A stretch of 64,000 bases of DNA from Pantoea nemavictus (GCF_037479095.1 NZ_JBBGZW010000001.1:1922001-1986000); one strand, 5' to 3'. Positions 38,008-49,259 are shown, numbered from the stretch's first letter. Numbers and translations: made by a program. Notes: a model not told the origin generated them from the letters alone.

Positions 38008-39045
38008 TTGGACCAGAAGCAACCCTCAACCGCTGCCACCATGAAAGATGTGGCCGAGAAAGCCGGCGTTTCAACCGCCACGGTTTCACGTGCGTTGATG
38101 AATCCAGAAAAAGTCTCGGCCGCCACCCGTCTCAAAGTCGAAAAAGCGGTGCTGGCCGTGGGGTATGCGCCGCACGGTTTGGCGCGCAATGCCAAACGGG
38201 GTGAAACACAAACCATTCTGGTGATTGTGCCGGATATCTGCGATCCCTTCTTCAGTGAGATTATTCGCGGCGTGGAAGTTACCGCTGCGCATGAAGGTTA
38301 TCTGGTATTGATTGGCGACTGCGCGCATCAGAATAAACAGGAGAAAACCTTCCTGAATTTAATGCTGACGCGGCAGATCGACGGCATGGTGCTGTTGGGT
38401 TCGCAGCTGCCGTTTGACGCCGGAATTGAAGATCAGCGCAACCTGCCGCCAATGGTAATGGGTAACGAATTTGCGCCAGAGATGGCGTTGCCAACGGTCC
38501 ATATCGATAACCTGACGGCGGCATTTGAAGCGGTGAATCATCTGCTGCAGCTCGGCCATCGCCAAATTGCCTGCATCACCGGGCCAGAGCATATTCCGCT
38601 GAGCCAGTATCGGTTGCAGGGCTACATTCAGGCGCTGCGCCGCAGCAGTATCGCCATCGATCCGACCATGATTGTGCACGGCGACTTCACCTTTGAAGCC
38701 GGTGCCAATGCGCTTAAGCAGTTGATGAGTTTACCGCAGCCGCCGAAAGCGATTTTTTGCCATAGCGATCTGATGGCGCTGGGTGCCATGAATCAGGCGC
38801 GTAAACTTGGCATGCGGATTCCGCAGGATCTGTCGGTAGTGGGGTTCGATGATATCGAGCTGGCGCAATACTACGATCCGCCGCTGACCACCGTGGCGCA
38901 GCCGCGCTTTGCGATTGGTCGTGAAGCCATGCTGTTATTACTTGATGAGCTGCAGGGCAAACGCGTGAATAACGGTTCGCGCCTGCTGGATGCGGAATTG
39001 CGCGTGCGCGGCAGCACGGCACCGGCAGCAAAACGTGAAAAATAA
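38008..39045 (+). CDS. cytR: LacI-family nucleoside regulator CytR
   Basis: CytR represses nucleoside uptake and catabolism genes together with CRP and is relieved by cytidine. The 345-residue product has the LacI helix-turn-helix TMKDVAEKAGVSTATVSRALM (about residues 11-31) and a periplasmic-binding-protein-like effector domain (VIVPDICDPFFSEIIRG). The most plausible start is the TTG at 38008 with CAGGAG upstream. The first ATG in frame (codon 12) would begin right at the helix-turn-helix and is also possible. It sits between priA and ftsN as in E. coli. Confidence 0.93.
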   Translation: MDQKQPSTAATMKDVAEKAGVSTATVSRALMNPEKVSAATRLKVEKAVLAVGYAPHGLARNAKRGETQTILVIVPDICDPFFSEIIRGVEVTAAHEGYLVLIGDCAHQNKQEKTFLNLMLTRQIDGMVLLGSQLPFDAGIEDQRNLPPMVMGNEFAPEMALPTVHIDNLTAAFEAVNHLLQLGHRQIACITGPEHIPLSQYRLQGYIQALRRSSIAIDPTMIVHGDFTFEAGANALKQLMSLPQPPKAIFCHSDLMALGAMNQARKLGMRIPQDLSVVGFDDIELAQYYDPPLTTVAQPRFAIGREAMLLLLDELQGKRVNNGSRLLDAELRVRGSTAPAAKREK

Positions 39046-39196
39046 CCGACAGACGCCTGCATTTTCAGCGGATTCTGAAGGCAGACTGTGCTGGTCAAAG
39101 TTCCAGCCCTTGCGTAACATGGCGCATTCATTGCCGGGCAATTAACAGCACATTTACATGCCCATTGGCATTTTTTTGAAGGGTATCAGAACGAAA

Positions 39197-40093
39197 GTGG
39201 CACAGAAAGATTATGTAGGCCGCGGGCGTTCAACAGGGACGCGTCGCAAAAAACCCGCCAGCCGCAGCAAGAAAAGCAAAGGCGGCTCAGGCACTTCAAA
39301 GCTCATGATGGTACTGGCCGCGGCCGTGCTGGTCACCTTTGCCGGTGGTTTATGGTTCATCTCGCATCATAAGAAAGAAGAGATTGAAGTCATTCCCAAT
39401 CACAAAGCTAACGGTAACGGCTTGCCGCCGAAGCCGGAAGAGCGCTGGAAGTACATCAAAGAGCTGGAAAATCGCCAGATTACCGTTCCGTCGCCGACTG
39501 AGCCTTCAGCGGGTGGCGTGCAATCACAAACCCAGTTGACCGATGAACAGCGCCAGCTGCTGGAGCAGATGCAGGCCGATATGCGCCAGCAGCCTACGCA
39601 GCTGAACGAAGTGCCGTGGAACGAACAAACCCCGGCGCAGCGCCAGCAGACGCTGCAGCGTCAGCAGGTGCAGCAACAGCAGCAGGTACAACAGCAACAG
39701 CAGCAACAGTTGCAACGTCAGCAGCAGCTGCAGCGCCAGCAACAGCAACAGCAACAACAGGCCGCGCGTCAGCAGCAGCAGCAGCAGGCTGCGCCGATCA
39801 CGCGCGAGCCTACGCAGCAGACTAAGCCGCAGGAAACCGCCAAAGCGAAAGCGGAAGAGAAAGCCTCTTCGCAGCGCTGGATGGTGCAGTGTGGTTCGTT
39901 CAAAGGCACCGATCAGGCGGAATCCGTGCGCGCCGGTCTGGCATTTGAAGGATTTGAGAGCCGTATTACGACCGGCGGTGGCTGGAATCGCGTGGTGATC
40001 GGGCCGTTCAAAGATCGCAGCAGCGCAGACAGCACGGTAAAACGCTTACACAGCTCCGGCCACGGAAGCTGTATTCCCCTCGCCTTACCTTAA
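39197..40093 (+). CDS. ftsN: Cell division protein FtsN
   Basis: FtsN is the late divisome protein that triggers septal peptidoglycan synthesis. Starting at GTG 39197 gives MAQKDYVGRGR, like E. coli, and 298 residues. Parts are a basic cytoplasmic tail (1-35), one membrane helix (about 36-57), the periplasmic essential region including PPKPEERWKYIKELE, the conserved LLEQMQADMRQQPTQL-EVPWNEQTP, a long Gln-rich linker (roughly 150-205), and the C-terminal SPOR domain (from RWMVQCGSF). The linker is far richer in uninterrupted glutamines than in E. coli. A start 13 codons upstream is possible but lacks family support. Confidence 0.95.
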   Translation: MAQKDYVGRGRSTGTRRKKPASRSKKSKGGSGTSKLMMVLAAAVLVTFAGGLWFISHHKKEEIEVIPNHKANGNGLPPKPEERWKYIKELENRQITVPSPTEPSAGGVQSQTQLTDEQRQLLEQMQADMRQQPTQLNEVPWNEQTPAQRQQTLQRQQVQQQQQVQQQQQQQLQRQQQLQRQQQQQQQQAARQQQQQQAAPITREPTQQTKPQETAKAKAEEKASSQRWMVQCGSFKGTDQAESVRAGLAFEGFESRITTGGGWNRVVIGPFKDRSSADSTVKRLHSSGHGSCIPLALP

Positions 40094-40198
40094 ATTCTTT
40101 AGGGGTTGAAACTCCCCAATCCTGCCCCATATCTGGTTGCATGATACTCCGCGCCGAGTGCGCGGAGTTCCTTTTCTACTGCAACAAGGGGTCTGCCC

Positions 40199-40729
40199 GT
40201 GACAACAATAGTAAGTGTACGACGCAACGGCCAGGTAGTGATTGGCGGTGATGGCCAGGCTACGCTCGGCAATACCGTAATGAAAGGCAATGTCAAAAAA
40301 GTCCGTCGTCTTTACAACGATAAAGTGATCGCCGGTTTTGCTGGCGGTACCGCAGATGCCTTCACCCTGTTTGAACTGTTTGAGCGCAAGCTGGAGATGC
40401 ACCAGGGTCATCTGGTGAAAGCGGCGGTCGAACTGGCAAAAGATTGGCGTACCGATCGCATGCTGCGTCGCCTTGAAGCGCTGCTGGCGGTCGCTGACGA
40501 AAACGCCTCGCTGATCATCAGCGGCAACGGCGACGTTATCCAGCCGGAAAATGACCTGATTGCTATTGGTTCCGGTGGGCCTTACGCCCAGGCAGCGGCT
40601 CGCGCCCTGCTGGAGAACACGGACATTGGTGCACAAGATATTGTGGAGAAGGCGCTGAACATCGCCGGCGATATCTGTATCTACACCAACCACAACATCA
40701 ACATCGAAGCATTACCGTCTAAGGCGTAA
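40199..40729 (+). CDS. hslV: ATP-dependent protease peptidase subunit HslV
   Basis: HslV forms the double hexameric proteolytic core that works with HslU. The 176-residue protein starts at GTG 40199. After Met removal the catalytic threonine is exposed at the N-terminus ([13 protein letters not shown]). The [15 protein letters not shown] region is typical. It is 11 bp before hslU in a heat-shock operon. A sigma-32 promoter is expected upstream but I did not assign one. Confidence 0.98.
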   Translation: MTTIVSVRRNGQVVIGGDGQATLGNTVMKGNVKKVRRLYNDKVIAGFAGGTADAFTLFELFERKLEMHQGHLVKAAVELAKDWRTDRMLRRLEALLAVADENASLIISGNGDVIQPENDLIAIGSGGPYAQAAARALLENTDIGAQDIVEKALNIAGDICIYTNHNINIEALPSKA

Positions 40730-40740
40730 GGATCAAAATC

Positions 40741-42078
40741 ATGTCCGAGATGACTCCACGCGAGATTGTCAGCGAGCTTAACCGCTTTATTATCGGCCAG
40801 GACGGCGCAAAAAAGGCGGTCGCGATCGCTCTGCGTAACCGCTGGCGCCGCATGCAGCTCGACGAAGAGCTGCGCCACGAAGTAACGCCAAAGAACATTC
40901 TGATGATTGGTCCTACCGGCGTCGGTAAAACCGAAATTGCCCGTCGCTTAGCCAAACTGGCTAACGCGCCGTTCATCAAAGTAGAAGCCACCAAATTCAC
41001 CGAAGTCGGTTACGTCGGTAAAGAGGTTGATTCCATCATTCGCGATCTGACCGATTCTGCCATCAAGATGGTGCGCAGCCAGGCGATTGAGAAGAACAAA
41101 TACCGCGCTGAAGAGATGGCGGAAGAGCGCATCCTCGATGTGCTGATCCCGCCCGCGAAAAACAACTGGGGCCAGGCTGAGCAAGCGGCTGAGCCCTCGG
41201 CAGCGCGTCAGTCATTCCGCAAGAAACTGCGCGAAGGCCAGCTGGACGACAAAGAGATTGAGATCGATCTGGCCGCTTCCTCCGCCGGCGTCGAAATCAT
41301 GGCACCTCCTGGCATGGAAGAGATGACCAGCCAGCTGCAATCGATGTTCCAGAACCTCGGTGGGCAGAAGCAGAAACCGCGTAAGCTGAAAATCAAAGAA
41401 GCCATGAAGCTGCTGATTGAAGAAGAAGCGGCCAAGCTGGTGAATCCTGAAGAGCTGAAGCAGGACGCCATCGATGCGGTTGAGCAGCACGGTATCGTGT
41501 TCATCGACGAAATCGACAAAATCTGTAAGCGCGGCGGCCAGAATGCAGGCGGTCCAGACGTGTCACGCGAAGGCGTGCAGCGCGACCTGCTGCCGCTGGT
41601 TGAAGGCTGCACCGTGTCCACCAAGCACGGCATGGTGAAAACCGACCACATCCTGTTTATCGCTTCCGGCGCGTTCCAGGTGGCTAGCCCTTCCGATTTG
41701 ATCCCCGAGCTGCAGGGCCGTCTGCCGATTCGCGTTGAGCTGCAGGCGCTGACCGTCAATGACTTCGAACGCATTCTGACCGAGCCAAACGCCTCGGTTA
41801 CCGTGCAGTACAAAGCGCTGATGGGCACCGAAGGGGTCAACATCGACTTCACGGACGATGCGGTGCGTCGTATCGCTGAAGCCGCATGGCAGGTAAACGA
41901 AACCACCGAAAACATCGGTGCACGTCGTCTGCATACCGTGCTGGAGCGTCTGATGGAAGATATCTCCTATGACGCCAGCGATCGTAACGGTGAGTCGATC
42001 TCTATCGATGCCGAGTACGTTGGTAAGCATCTGGATGAGCTGGTGGCCGACGAAGACCTCAGCCGCTTCATTCTGTAA
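40741..42078 (+). CDS. hslU: ATP-dependent protease ATPase subunit HslU
   Basis: HslU is the AAA+ unfoldase that feeds HslV. The 445-residue product has Walker [10 protein letters not shown] near residue 60, the pore motif GYVGKEVD, an inserted I-domain (about 110-240), Walker [10 protein letters not shown], and the C-terminal tail LSRFIL that docks into HslV. It is followed directly by a terminator. In E. coli menA comes next, but here it is absent. Confidence 0.98.
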   Translation: MSEMTPREIVSELNRFIIGQDGAKKAVAIALRNRWRRMQLDEELRHEVTPKNILMIGPTGVGKTEIARRLAKLANAPFIKVEATKFTEVGYVGKEVDSIIRDLTDSAIKMVRSQAIEKNKYRAEEMAEERILDVLIPPAKNNWGQAEQAAEPSAARQSFRKKLREGQLDDKEIEIDLAASSAGVEIMAPPGMEEMTSQLQSMFQNLGGQKQKPRKLKIKEAMKLLIEEEAAKLVNPEELKQDAIDAVEQHGIVFIDEIDKICKRGGQNAGGPDVSREGVQRDLLPLVEGCTVSTKHGMVKTDHILFIASGAFQVASPSDLIPELQGRLPIRVELQALTVNDFERILTEPNASVTVQYKALMGTEGVNIDFTDDAVRRIAEAAWQVNETTENIGARRLHTVLERLMEDISYDASDRNGESISIDAEYVGKHLDELVADEDLSRFIL

Positions 42079-42099
42079 GCTTCGTCTGCGATATCCCCG

Positions 42100-42127
42100 C
42101 CCGGCCACTGCGCCGGGTTTTTTTTTT
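42100..42127 (+). terminator. hslVU terminator
   Basis: CCCGGC/GCCGGG is followed by ten T. Confidence 0.93.
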
Positions 42128-42233
42128 ACGCAGGATATTGATGCAGCGCTTTTTTTGGCGGCTGATGATTTTGCCAACAATCGCCAGATAGCGATATACT
42201 TAGCGCTCCTGTGGCAAACAGACGAAAACCCTC

Positions 42234-42719
42234 ATGAAATACGATACATCTGAACTCTGTGACATCTACCACGAAGCTGTGAACGTTGTTGAACCGCTTT
42301 TTTCGAACTTTGGTGGACGCAGTTCATTCGGTGGTCAAATCACCACGGTGAAATGCTTCGAAGATAACGGCTTACTTTACGATTTGCTGGAAGAGAACGG
42401 TCGGGGTCGCGTATTGCTGGTGGATGGCGGCGGTTCCGTTCGTCGCGCCCTGGTCGATGCTCAGCTGGCAAGTCTGGCGGCGCAAAATGAGTGGGAAGGC
42501 ATTGTGATTTACGGTTCGGTGCGTCAGGTTGACGACCTTGAAGAGCTGGAAATCGGCATTCAGGCGATTGCAGCCATTCCGGTGGGTGCAGCGGGTGAAG
42601 GCATTGGCGAAAGTGACGTACGCGTTAACTTTGGCGGCGTGACTTTCTTCTCTGGCGACCATCTGTATGCCGACAATACCGGCATCATCCTGTCTGAAGA
42701 CGCACTCGACATCGAGTAA
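42234..42719 (+). CDS. rraA: Ribonuclease E activity regulator RraA
   Basis: RraA is a ring-forming protein that binds RNase E and inhibits RNA decay. The 161-residue product has the family core [32 protein letters not shown] and [14 protein letters not shown] and matches E. coli RraA in length. It follows hslU after a 155-bp gap that contains only the terminator and presumably the rraA promoter. Confidence 0.97.
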   Translation: MKYDTSELCDIYHEAVNVVEPLFSNFGGRSSFGGQITTVKCFEDNGLLYDLLEENGRGRVLLVDGGGSVRRALVDAQLASLAAQNEWEGIVIYGSVRQVDDLEELEIGIQAIAAIPVGAAGEGIGESDVRVNFGGVTFFSGDHLYADNTGIILSEDALDIE

Positions 42720-42730
42720 GCCGCAACAAA

Positions 42731-42752
42731 AACGGGTGCCGCGGCACCCGTT
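42731..42752. terminator. rraA / zapB terminator
   Basis: A perfect 11-bp inverted repeat, AACGGGTGCCG/CGGCACCCGTT, lies between the convergent rraA and zapB stops. Confidence 0.85.
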
Positions 42753-42769
42753 GGTTCAAGCCTGTACGC

Positions 42770-43009
42770 TTAAACCTCTTCCATTTTTCCCAGCAGTGCC
42801 CGCAGACGATCCTGCCAGACATGCTGCTCTTCTTTCAGATGCTGATTTTCACGCACCAGCGCATCCTGGTTACCTGAAGCCTGGCTGACTTCGTTTTTCA
42901 GCGTATTGTTTTGCTCTTTCAGCTCTTCAATTTCCATCTGCAGCAGAGTGATGGTATCAATCGCCTGCTGTACTTTCGCTTCCAGTTTCTCGAACACTTC
43001 AAATGACAT
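42770..43009 (-). CDS. zapB: Cell division protein ZapB
   Basis: ZapB is an almost wholly coiled-coil protein that joins ZapA at the Z-ring and links it to the Ter macrodomain. The 79-residue product starts [20 protein letters not shown], which matches E. coli ZapB. A longer frame begins nine codons upstream and adds no conserved residues. The heptad pattern continues over nearly the full length. Confidence 0.95.
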   Translation of the reverse strand: MSFEVFEKLEAKVQQAIDTITLLQMEIEELKEQNNTLKNEVSQASGNQDALVRENQHLKEEQHVWQDRLRALLGKMEEV

Positions 43010-43429
43010 CTTTCTGACCTCTCCTAAATCTTGCAAGGCGTTGATGGGGCTAGTGCATGCCTTATTATGGTGCGCTCAGCCACGATGACTCGATTGTATG
43101 TAGCCAAACCCAGCAAGTCCAGCGGCACAAGGCCTGCGAGGGCAGTCTGTAACACTTTTCAGTCAATGCCTAAAAAAATGCTCATCTTCGCGCATCTGTG
43201 TGCGCGATCACTTAACCGTCCACGCGCAAAGCAGGCTGAATGGGCCGTAAAGAAACGCAAAAGACGCGAAAACGCGCATTTTTATGACGCAGTACACAGT
43301 TTTCAATTTCGCTATTTCTCGTTTATGCTCGTTAACGATAAATTCACATCAACCCTACATTAAAAGCTGGGCGACTCATGGATGAGAACAAAAACTGATA
43401 AAATTTAACCTCGCTTCAGGAATGCCATT
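43010..43429. promoter_or_regulatory. zapB / glpF intergenic region with putative GlpR operator
   Basis: This 420-bp region carries the divergent promoters of zapB and glpFK. At 43322-43342 the sequence TTTATGCTCGTTAACGATAAA resembles the GlpR operator (TATGTTCGATAACGAACATT). A looser copy may lie just upstream around 43305-43325. CRP control is expected for glpFKX but I cannot point to a confident CRP site. No gene is seen here. Confidence 0.6.
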
Positions 43430-44278
43430 ATGAGTCAAACAACTAACACACTAACAGGTCAGTGCATCGCCGAATTTATCGGCACCGGTTTGATCATCTT
43501 TTTTGGTGCCGGCTGCGTTGCCGCACTGAAATTGGCCGGTGCTGCGTTCGGTCAGTGGGAAATTTGTATCATCTGGGGCTTAGCGGTTTCCATGGCGGTC
43601 TATCTGAGCGCCGGTGTTTCAGGCGGGCATCTTAACCCAGCGGTGACAATCGCGCTGTGCCTGTTCGCAAACTTTGAAGGCCGTAAAGTCGTACCCTATA
43701 TTCTGGCGCAGGTTGCCGGCGCCTTCTGCGCTGCCGCGTTGGTTTATGGTCTCTACTACAATTTGTTCCTGGATTACGAAACAGGTCATCAGATGGTACG
43801 TGGCAGCGTTGAAAGCCTCGACCTGGCCGGCATCTTCTCTACCTATCCAAACCCGCACATCAGTGTTGGTCAGGCGTTCCTGGTTGAGATGGTGATTACC
43901 GCCGTACTGATGGGCGTCATTATGGCGCTGACCGATGACGGCAACGGCGTACCACGCGGCCCGCTGGCACCGCTTTTGATTGGTCTGCTGGTAGCCATTA
44001 TCGGTGGTGCAATGGGCCCGCTGACCGGCTTCGCACTTAACCCGGCGCGTGACTTCGGTCCAAAACTGTTCGCCTTCTTCGCCGGATGGGGCAACGTCGC
44101 CTTCACCGGTGGCAAAGATATTCCTTACTTCCTGGTTCCGATTTTTGGCCCGCTGGTCGGTGCTTGCCTCGGAGCCTGGGGTTACCGTTCACTGATTGGC
44201 CGTCATCTGCCCGTTAACGTGGCGGAAGCCAGCACAACAGAAAAACCGGTTGCGCGCGCTCAGCAGCGTAAAGCGTAA
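43430..44278 (+). CDS. glpF: Glycerol uptake facilitator (aquaglyceroporin)
   Basis: GlpF is an inner-membrane channel for glycerol. The 282-residue MIP-family protein has six transmembrane helices and the two pore motifs, NPAVTIAL in the first half and NPARDFGP in the second. The pattern after the second NPA (NPARD) is that of glycerol channels rather than water channels. AGGA precedes the ATG. It is followed 30 bp later by glpK. Confidence 0.98.
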   Translation: MSQTTNTLTGQCIAEFIGTGLIIFFGAGCVAALKLAGAAFGQWEICIIWGLAVSMAVYLSAGVSGGHLNPAVTIALCLFANFEGRKVVPYILAQVAGAFCAAALVYGLYYNLFLDYETGHQMVRGSVESLDLAGIFSTYPNPHISVGQAFLVEMVITAVLMGVIMALTDDGNGVPRGPLAPLLIGLLVAIIGGAMGPLTGFALNPARDFGPKLFAFFAGWGNVAFTGGKDIPYFLVPIFGPLVGACLGAWGYRSLIGRHLPVNVAEASTTEKPVARAQQRKA

Positions 44279-44308
44279 GTTTCATCGATACATCATCAGG
44301 AAAGCACA

Positions 44309-45820
<1,512 letters not shown>

Positions 45821-45831
45821 AATCCTGCTGA

Positions 45832-45859
45832 CCCGCGGCGCCCCCTGCCGCGGGTTTTT
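45832..45859 (+). terminator. Terminator between glpK and glpX
   Basis: CCCGCGGC/GCCGCGGG is followed by five T. It may let only part of the glpFK transcripts read into glpX. Confidence 0.88.
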
Positions 45860-45918
45860 CCCCCGTCCCCCTTCCGCGCTGTGTTAAACTGCCCGCCTGT
45901 TTTTTGTCAGGTGCAACC

Positions 45919-46929
45919 ATGAAACGAGAACTCGCGATTGAATTTTCCCGCGTGACCGAAGCCGCCGCTCTGGCGGGCTATCACTGGTTAGGACGCGGCG
46001 ATAAAAATGCGGCCGACGGCGCAGCCGTTCACGCCATGCGCATTATGCTTAACACTATCGATATCGACGGCCAGATTGTGATTGGCGAGGGCGAAATCGA
46101 CGAAGCGCCAATGCTGTATATCGGTGAGAAAGTCGGTACCGGTCGCGGCGACGCGGTAGATATCGCCGTCGATCCGATTGAAGGCACGCGCATGACGGCG
46201 ATGGGCCAGGCCAATGCGCTGGCGGTGCTGGCGGTCGGCGATAAGGGCAGCTTCCTGCACGCACCTGATATGTACATGGAGAAGCTGATTGTCGGGCCCG
46301 GCGCACGCGGCGCCATCGACCTTAATCTGCCACTCGATATTAATCTGAAAAACATCGCGCTGGCACTGGGCAAGCCGCTCAGCCAGCTGACGGTATCGAT
46401 TCTGGCTAAACCACGCCACGATGCGGTGATTGCTCAGCTGCAACAGCTCGGCGTGCGCGTGTTCTCCTTCCCGGACGGCGATGTGGCGGCTTCAATTCTT
46501 ACCTGCATGCCGGACAGCGAAGTGGATGTGATGTATGGCATCGGCGGCGCGCCGGAAGGGGTGGTATCGGCGGCGGTTATCCGGGCGATGGATGGCGACA
46601 TGCAGGCACGCCTGCTGGCACGTCATCAAGTGAAAGGCGATAGCGAAGAGAATCGTCGCTTAGGTGAGAATGAGCTACAGCGCTGCGCCGAGATGGGCAT
46701 TGAAGCGGGTCAGGTGCTGAAGCTGGATCAGATGGCGCGTAACGATAACGTGATCTTCGCCGCCACGGGCATCACCACCGGCGATTTACTGCAAGGCATC
46801 ACGCGTAACGGCAACATCGCCACCAGCGAAACGCTGCTGGTGCGCGGCAAATCACGCACTATTCGCCGCATCCAGTCGATCCACTATCTCGATCGCAAAG
46901 ACGCGGCGCTGCATCAATTTATCCTGTAA
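45919..46929 (+). CDS. glpX: Fructose-1,6-bisphosphatase class II
   Basis: GlpX is the Mn-dependent class II enzyme of gluconeogenesis. The 336-residue product equals E. coli GlpX and carries the metal-site motifs GEGEIDEAPM and DPIEGTRM. I chose ATG 45919, which gives MKRELAIEFSRVTE. It ends in an 11-bp convergent overlap with emrD. Confidence 0.97.
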   Translation: MKRELAIEFSRVTEAAALAGYHWLGRGDKNAADGAAVHAMRIMLNTIDIDGQIVIGEGEIDEAPMLYIGEKVGTGRGDAVDIAVDPIEGTRMTAMGQANALAVLAVGDKGSFLHAPDMYMEKLIVGPGARGAIDLNLPLDINLKNIALALGKPLSQLTVSILAKPRHDAVIAQLQQLGVRVFSFPDGDVAASILTCMPDSEVDVMYGIGGAPEGVVSAAVIRAMDGDMQARLLARHQVKGDSEENRRLGENELQRCAEMGIEAGQVLKLDQMARNDNVIFAATGITTGDLLQGITRNGNIATSETLLVRGKSRTIRRIQSIHYLDRKDAALHQFIL

Positions 46930-48115
46930 TCGCCTGCTTGCCGCTCTCCGGATGACGTGAGAGCGGCCACCAGCACAGCAGCATCACCAGCGACGTCACA
47001 AACATCAACATGCCGAGGCTGGATTGGTCGTGCTGCGGCAGCAGAGCAGAAAGCCACGCTACCACGCCGGAACCCAGGTTTTGCAACCCCCCAATTAACG
47101 CCCCAGCGCTGCCCGCCAGCCATGCATACGGCTCCATCGCACCCGAGGTTGCCAGCGGGAACAGCATGCCGGCGCCAAAGAAGAACAGCGCAGCCGGCAC
47201 CAACAGCGTCCAGATATTCATCACGCCAAACCAGGCGGGAACCCACATCAATAAGCCCGCCAGCAGGCAGCTATTGACGCCATACCACATTAGCGTGTGC
47301 CAGGATTTCTGCTCGCGTCCGGCAAACCAGGCGCCAAAGAACGCCGCCGGAATCGGCAGGATAAACAGGATGCTGACGGTCAAACCATCCAGACCTAAAA
47401 CACCGCCCATCAGCACGCCGCAGCTGGCCTCGAATACTGCGATGCCTGCCAGCGCGCCAATCAGCAGCAGCAGGTAACGCACGAAATTGCCGTCACTCAG
47501 CAGGGTGGCATAACGCTTCAGGAATGGCGTAGCAGGTGTATCAACGGGACGGGTTTCCGGTAACCAGCGCGCCATCGACGCGGTAACGCCAACACACAGC
47601 AGCAGCAGGAAGGCGAAACAGGCGTGCCAGCCAAACAGATGCGTCAGCAGCGCGCCAATCACCGGCGCCAGCAGCGGGCTAACCAGAATGCCCATATTGA
47701 GTAAACTGTTCGCCTGGCGCAATGCGATACCAGAGTAAAGGTCACGCGGCATGGTGCGCGCCATCACGCCGGCCACGCCGGTACCTAAACCTTGCACCGC
47801 GCTGCCCAGCACCAGAATATCCAGTGAGGGCGCGAACATGGCGATCAAGGCACCAATAGCAAAGATCGTCATGCCGATAAGGATCACCGGACGTCGACCA
47901 AAGCTGTCCGAAAGCGGGCCGTAGATCAGCTGCGAGCCACCGTAGGTCATCAGATAGGCGGCCATCACCTGCTGAATGGCACCGCTGCGCACATTGAGCG
48001 TCTCTGCCATGTTGGCCATCGCTGGCACATAGATGGTTTGCGCCATCTGCCCCACCGCCACCAGCACGATCAGCATGAATAACAGAAAGCGATTTTGCGT
48101 TTTACTTATCAACAT
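46919..48115 (-). CDS. emrD: Multidrug efflux MFS transporter EmrD
   Basis: This 398-residue, 12-helix major facilitator protein resembles E. coli EmrD along its whole length: LVAVGQMAQTIYVPAMA in helix 1, YGPLSDSFGRRPVIL as motif A, and SILFILPIPAAFFGAWFAGR. EmrD exports amphipathic compounds and helps proton-linked tolerance. I start at ATG 48113-48115 because the N-terminus then aligns. A TTG nine codons upstream is another choice. In E. coli emrD maps elsewhere, so its place between glpX and fpr is a difference from that genome. Confidence 0.9.
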   Translation of the reverse strand: MLISKTQNRFLLFMLIVLVAVGQMAQTIYVPAMANMAETLNVRSGAIQQVMAAYLMTYGGSQLIYGPLSDSFGRRPVILIGMTIFAIGALIAMFAPSLDILVLGSAVQGLGTGVAGVMARTMPRDLYSGIALRQANSLLNMGILVSPLLAPVIGALLTHLFGWHACFAFLLLLCVGVTASMARWLPETRPVDTPATPFLKRYATLLSDGNFVRYLLLLIGALAGIAVFEASCGVLMGGVLGLDGLTVSILFILPIPAAFFGAWFAGREQKSWHTLMWYGVNSCLLAGLLMWVPAWFGVMNIWTLLVPAALFFFGAGMLFPLATSGAMEPYAWLAGSAGALIGGLQNLGSGVVAWLSALLPQHDQSSLGMLMFVTSLVMLLCWWPLSRHPESGKQAITG

Positions 48116-48367
48116 GGAACAAAATGTCTGCCTGAGAAACAAAGAATAAGCAGCACAAAACAGGCTGCCTCGGATTTATGGCGGCAAAAATATCAGGATT
48201 CAGTGACAAATCGAGAGGGACCGGCAAAGCTGTAGTGTCTTAAGCCGTCAAGGTTGACGTCCAGATTGTAAACCGGCCGCTACAGTTGCTGATCTGTGCG
48301 CTGCGTTTGTCGCTGAGAGCCCTTTGCTGGTCGTGAAGGTGGTAATCCGTGAGGTCAATAGCGATCA
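48116..48367. other. Intergenic region upstream of emrD and fpr
   Basis: This non-coding stretch, with the ERIC element that follows it, makes a 397-bp gap. It should carry the emrD promoter and the fpr promoter. I see no confident SoxS box or terminator. Short imperfect repeats around 48230-48300 are not recognisable as a known element. Confidence 0.4.
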
Positions 48368-48492
48368 TATACCCTAAATAATTCGAGTTGCAGGAAGGCG
48401 GCAAGTGTGTGAATCCCCGGGAGCTTACATTAGTAAGTGACTGGGGTGAGCACACGTAGCCAACGCAGCTGCAGCTTGAAGTATGACGGGTA
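48368..48492. repeat. ERIC repeat element
   Basis: This roughly 125-bp enterobacterial repetitive intergenic consensus unit starts TATACCCTAAATAATTCGAG and ends near ATGACGGGTA. It contains GTGAATCCCCGGGAGCTTAC and AGTAAGTGACTGGGGTGAGC, which are almost exactly the two standard ERIC primer sequences. Its inner part forms a long imperfect palindrome. It ends about 20 bp before the fpr start codon, so it is probably inside the fpr 5' untranslated region. Confidence 0.93.
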
Positions 48493-48512
48493 ATCAACAC
48501 TAAGGAGCCAAC

Positions 48513-49259
48513 ATGGCAGAGTGGATCAATGCTGAAGTGAAAGAGGTAAAAAACTGGACCGATGCACTGTTCAGTCTGCGCGTCGAAGCGCCCATTGATA
48601 GCTTTACCGCAGGTCAGTTTGCCAAGCTGGCATTAGAAATTGACGGCGAGCGTGTGCAGCGCGCCTACTCTTACGTCAACGCGCCCAAAGATTCGCTGCT
48701 GGAGTTTTATCTGGTTACTGTGCCGGAAGGCAAACTGAGTCCACGCCTGCAGGCATTGCAGCCCGGCGAGCAGGTGATGATTACCAAAGAAGCCGCAGGG
48801 TTCTTTGTACTCGACGAAATTCCTGACTGCCAAACGCTGTGGATGCTGGCCACCGGCACGGCGATTGGCCCCTATTTATCGATTCTGCAACAGGGCGAAG
48901 ATCTGGAGCGTTTCGACAATATTGTGCTGGTGCACGCTGCCCGTCTCGCGGATGACCTGAGCTTCCTGCCGTTAATGCAGCAGCTGCAGCAGCGCTATCA
49001 GGGCAAACTGCATATTCAGACCGTGGTAAGCCGCGAAGAGATCGCCGGTTCGCTGCACGGCCGCGTACCGCAGTTGATTGAGAGCGGCGAACTGGAGCGC
49101 GCGGTTGGCTTGCCGCTCACAGCTGAAACCAGCCATGTGATGCTGTGTGGTAATCCGCAAATGGTGCGCGATACCCAACAATTGCTAAAAGACACACGTG
49201 AGATGCGCAAGCATTTCAAACGTAAACCCGGGCATATGACCAGCGAGCATTATTGGTAA
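48513..49259 (+). CDS. fpr: Ferredoxin/flavodoxin-NADP+ reductase
   Basis: Fpr moves electrons between NADPH and flavodoxin or ferredoxin and is induced by SoxRS in E. coli. The 248-residue product has the FAD-binding RAYSYVNAP, the NADP-binding ATGTAIGPYLSIL, MLCGNPQMV, and the C-terminal EHYW that stacks on the flavin. Its upstream region is interrupted by an ERIC element. Confidence 0.97.
   Translation: MAEWINAEVKEVKNWTDALFSLRVEAPIDSFTAGQFAKLALEIDGERVQRAYSYVNAPKDSLLEFYLVTVPEGKLSPRLQALQPGEQVMITKEAAGFFVLDEIPDCQTLWMLATGTAIGPYLSILQQGEDLERFDNIVLVHAARLADDLSFLPLMQQLQQRYQGKLHIQTVVSREEIAGSLHGRVPQLIESGELERAVGLPLTAETSHVMLCGNPQMVRDTQQLLKDTREMRKHFKRKPGHMTSEHYW

Noticed and set aside
39640..39800. Short regular repeats that could suggest a CRISPR or tandem array
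   Set aside because: They are CAG/CAA codons of the FtsN glutamine-rich linker in one continuous frame, with no unique spacers.
48240..48500. An 86-codon frame on the minus strand upstream of fpr
   Set aside because: It mostly covers the ERIC repeat and has no ribosome-binding site or family similarity.
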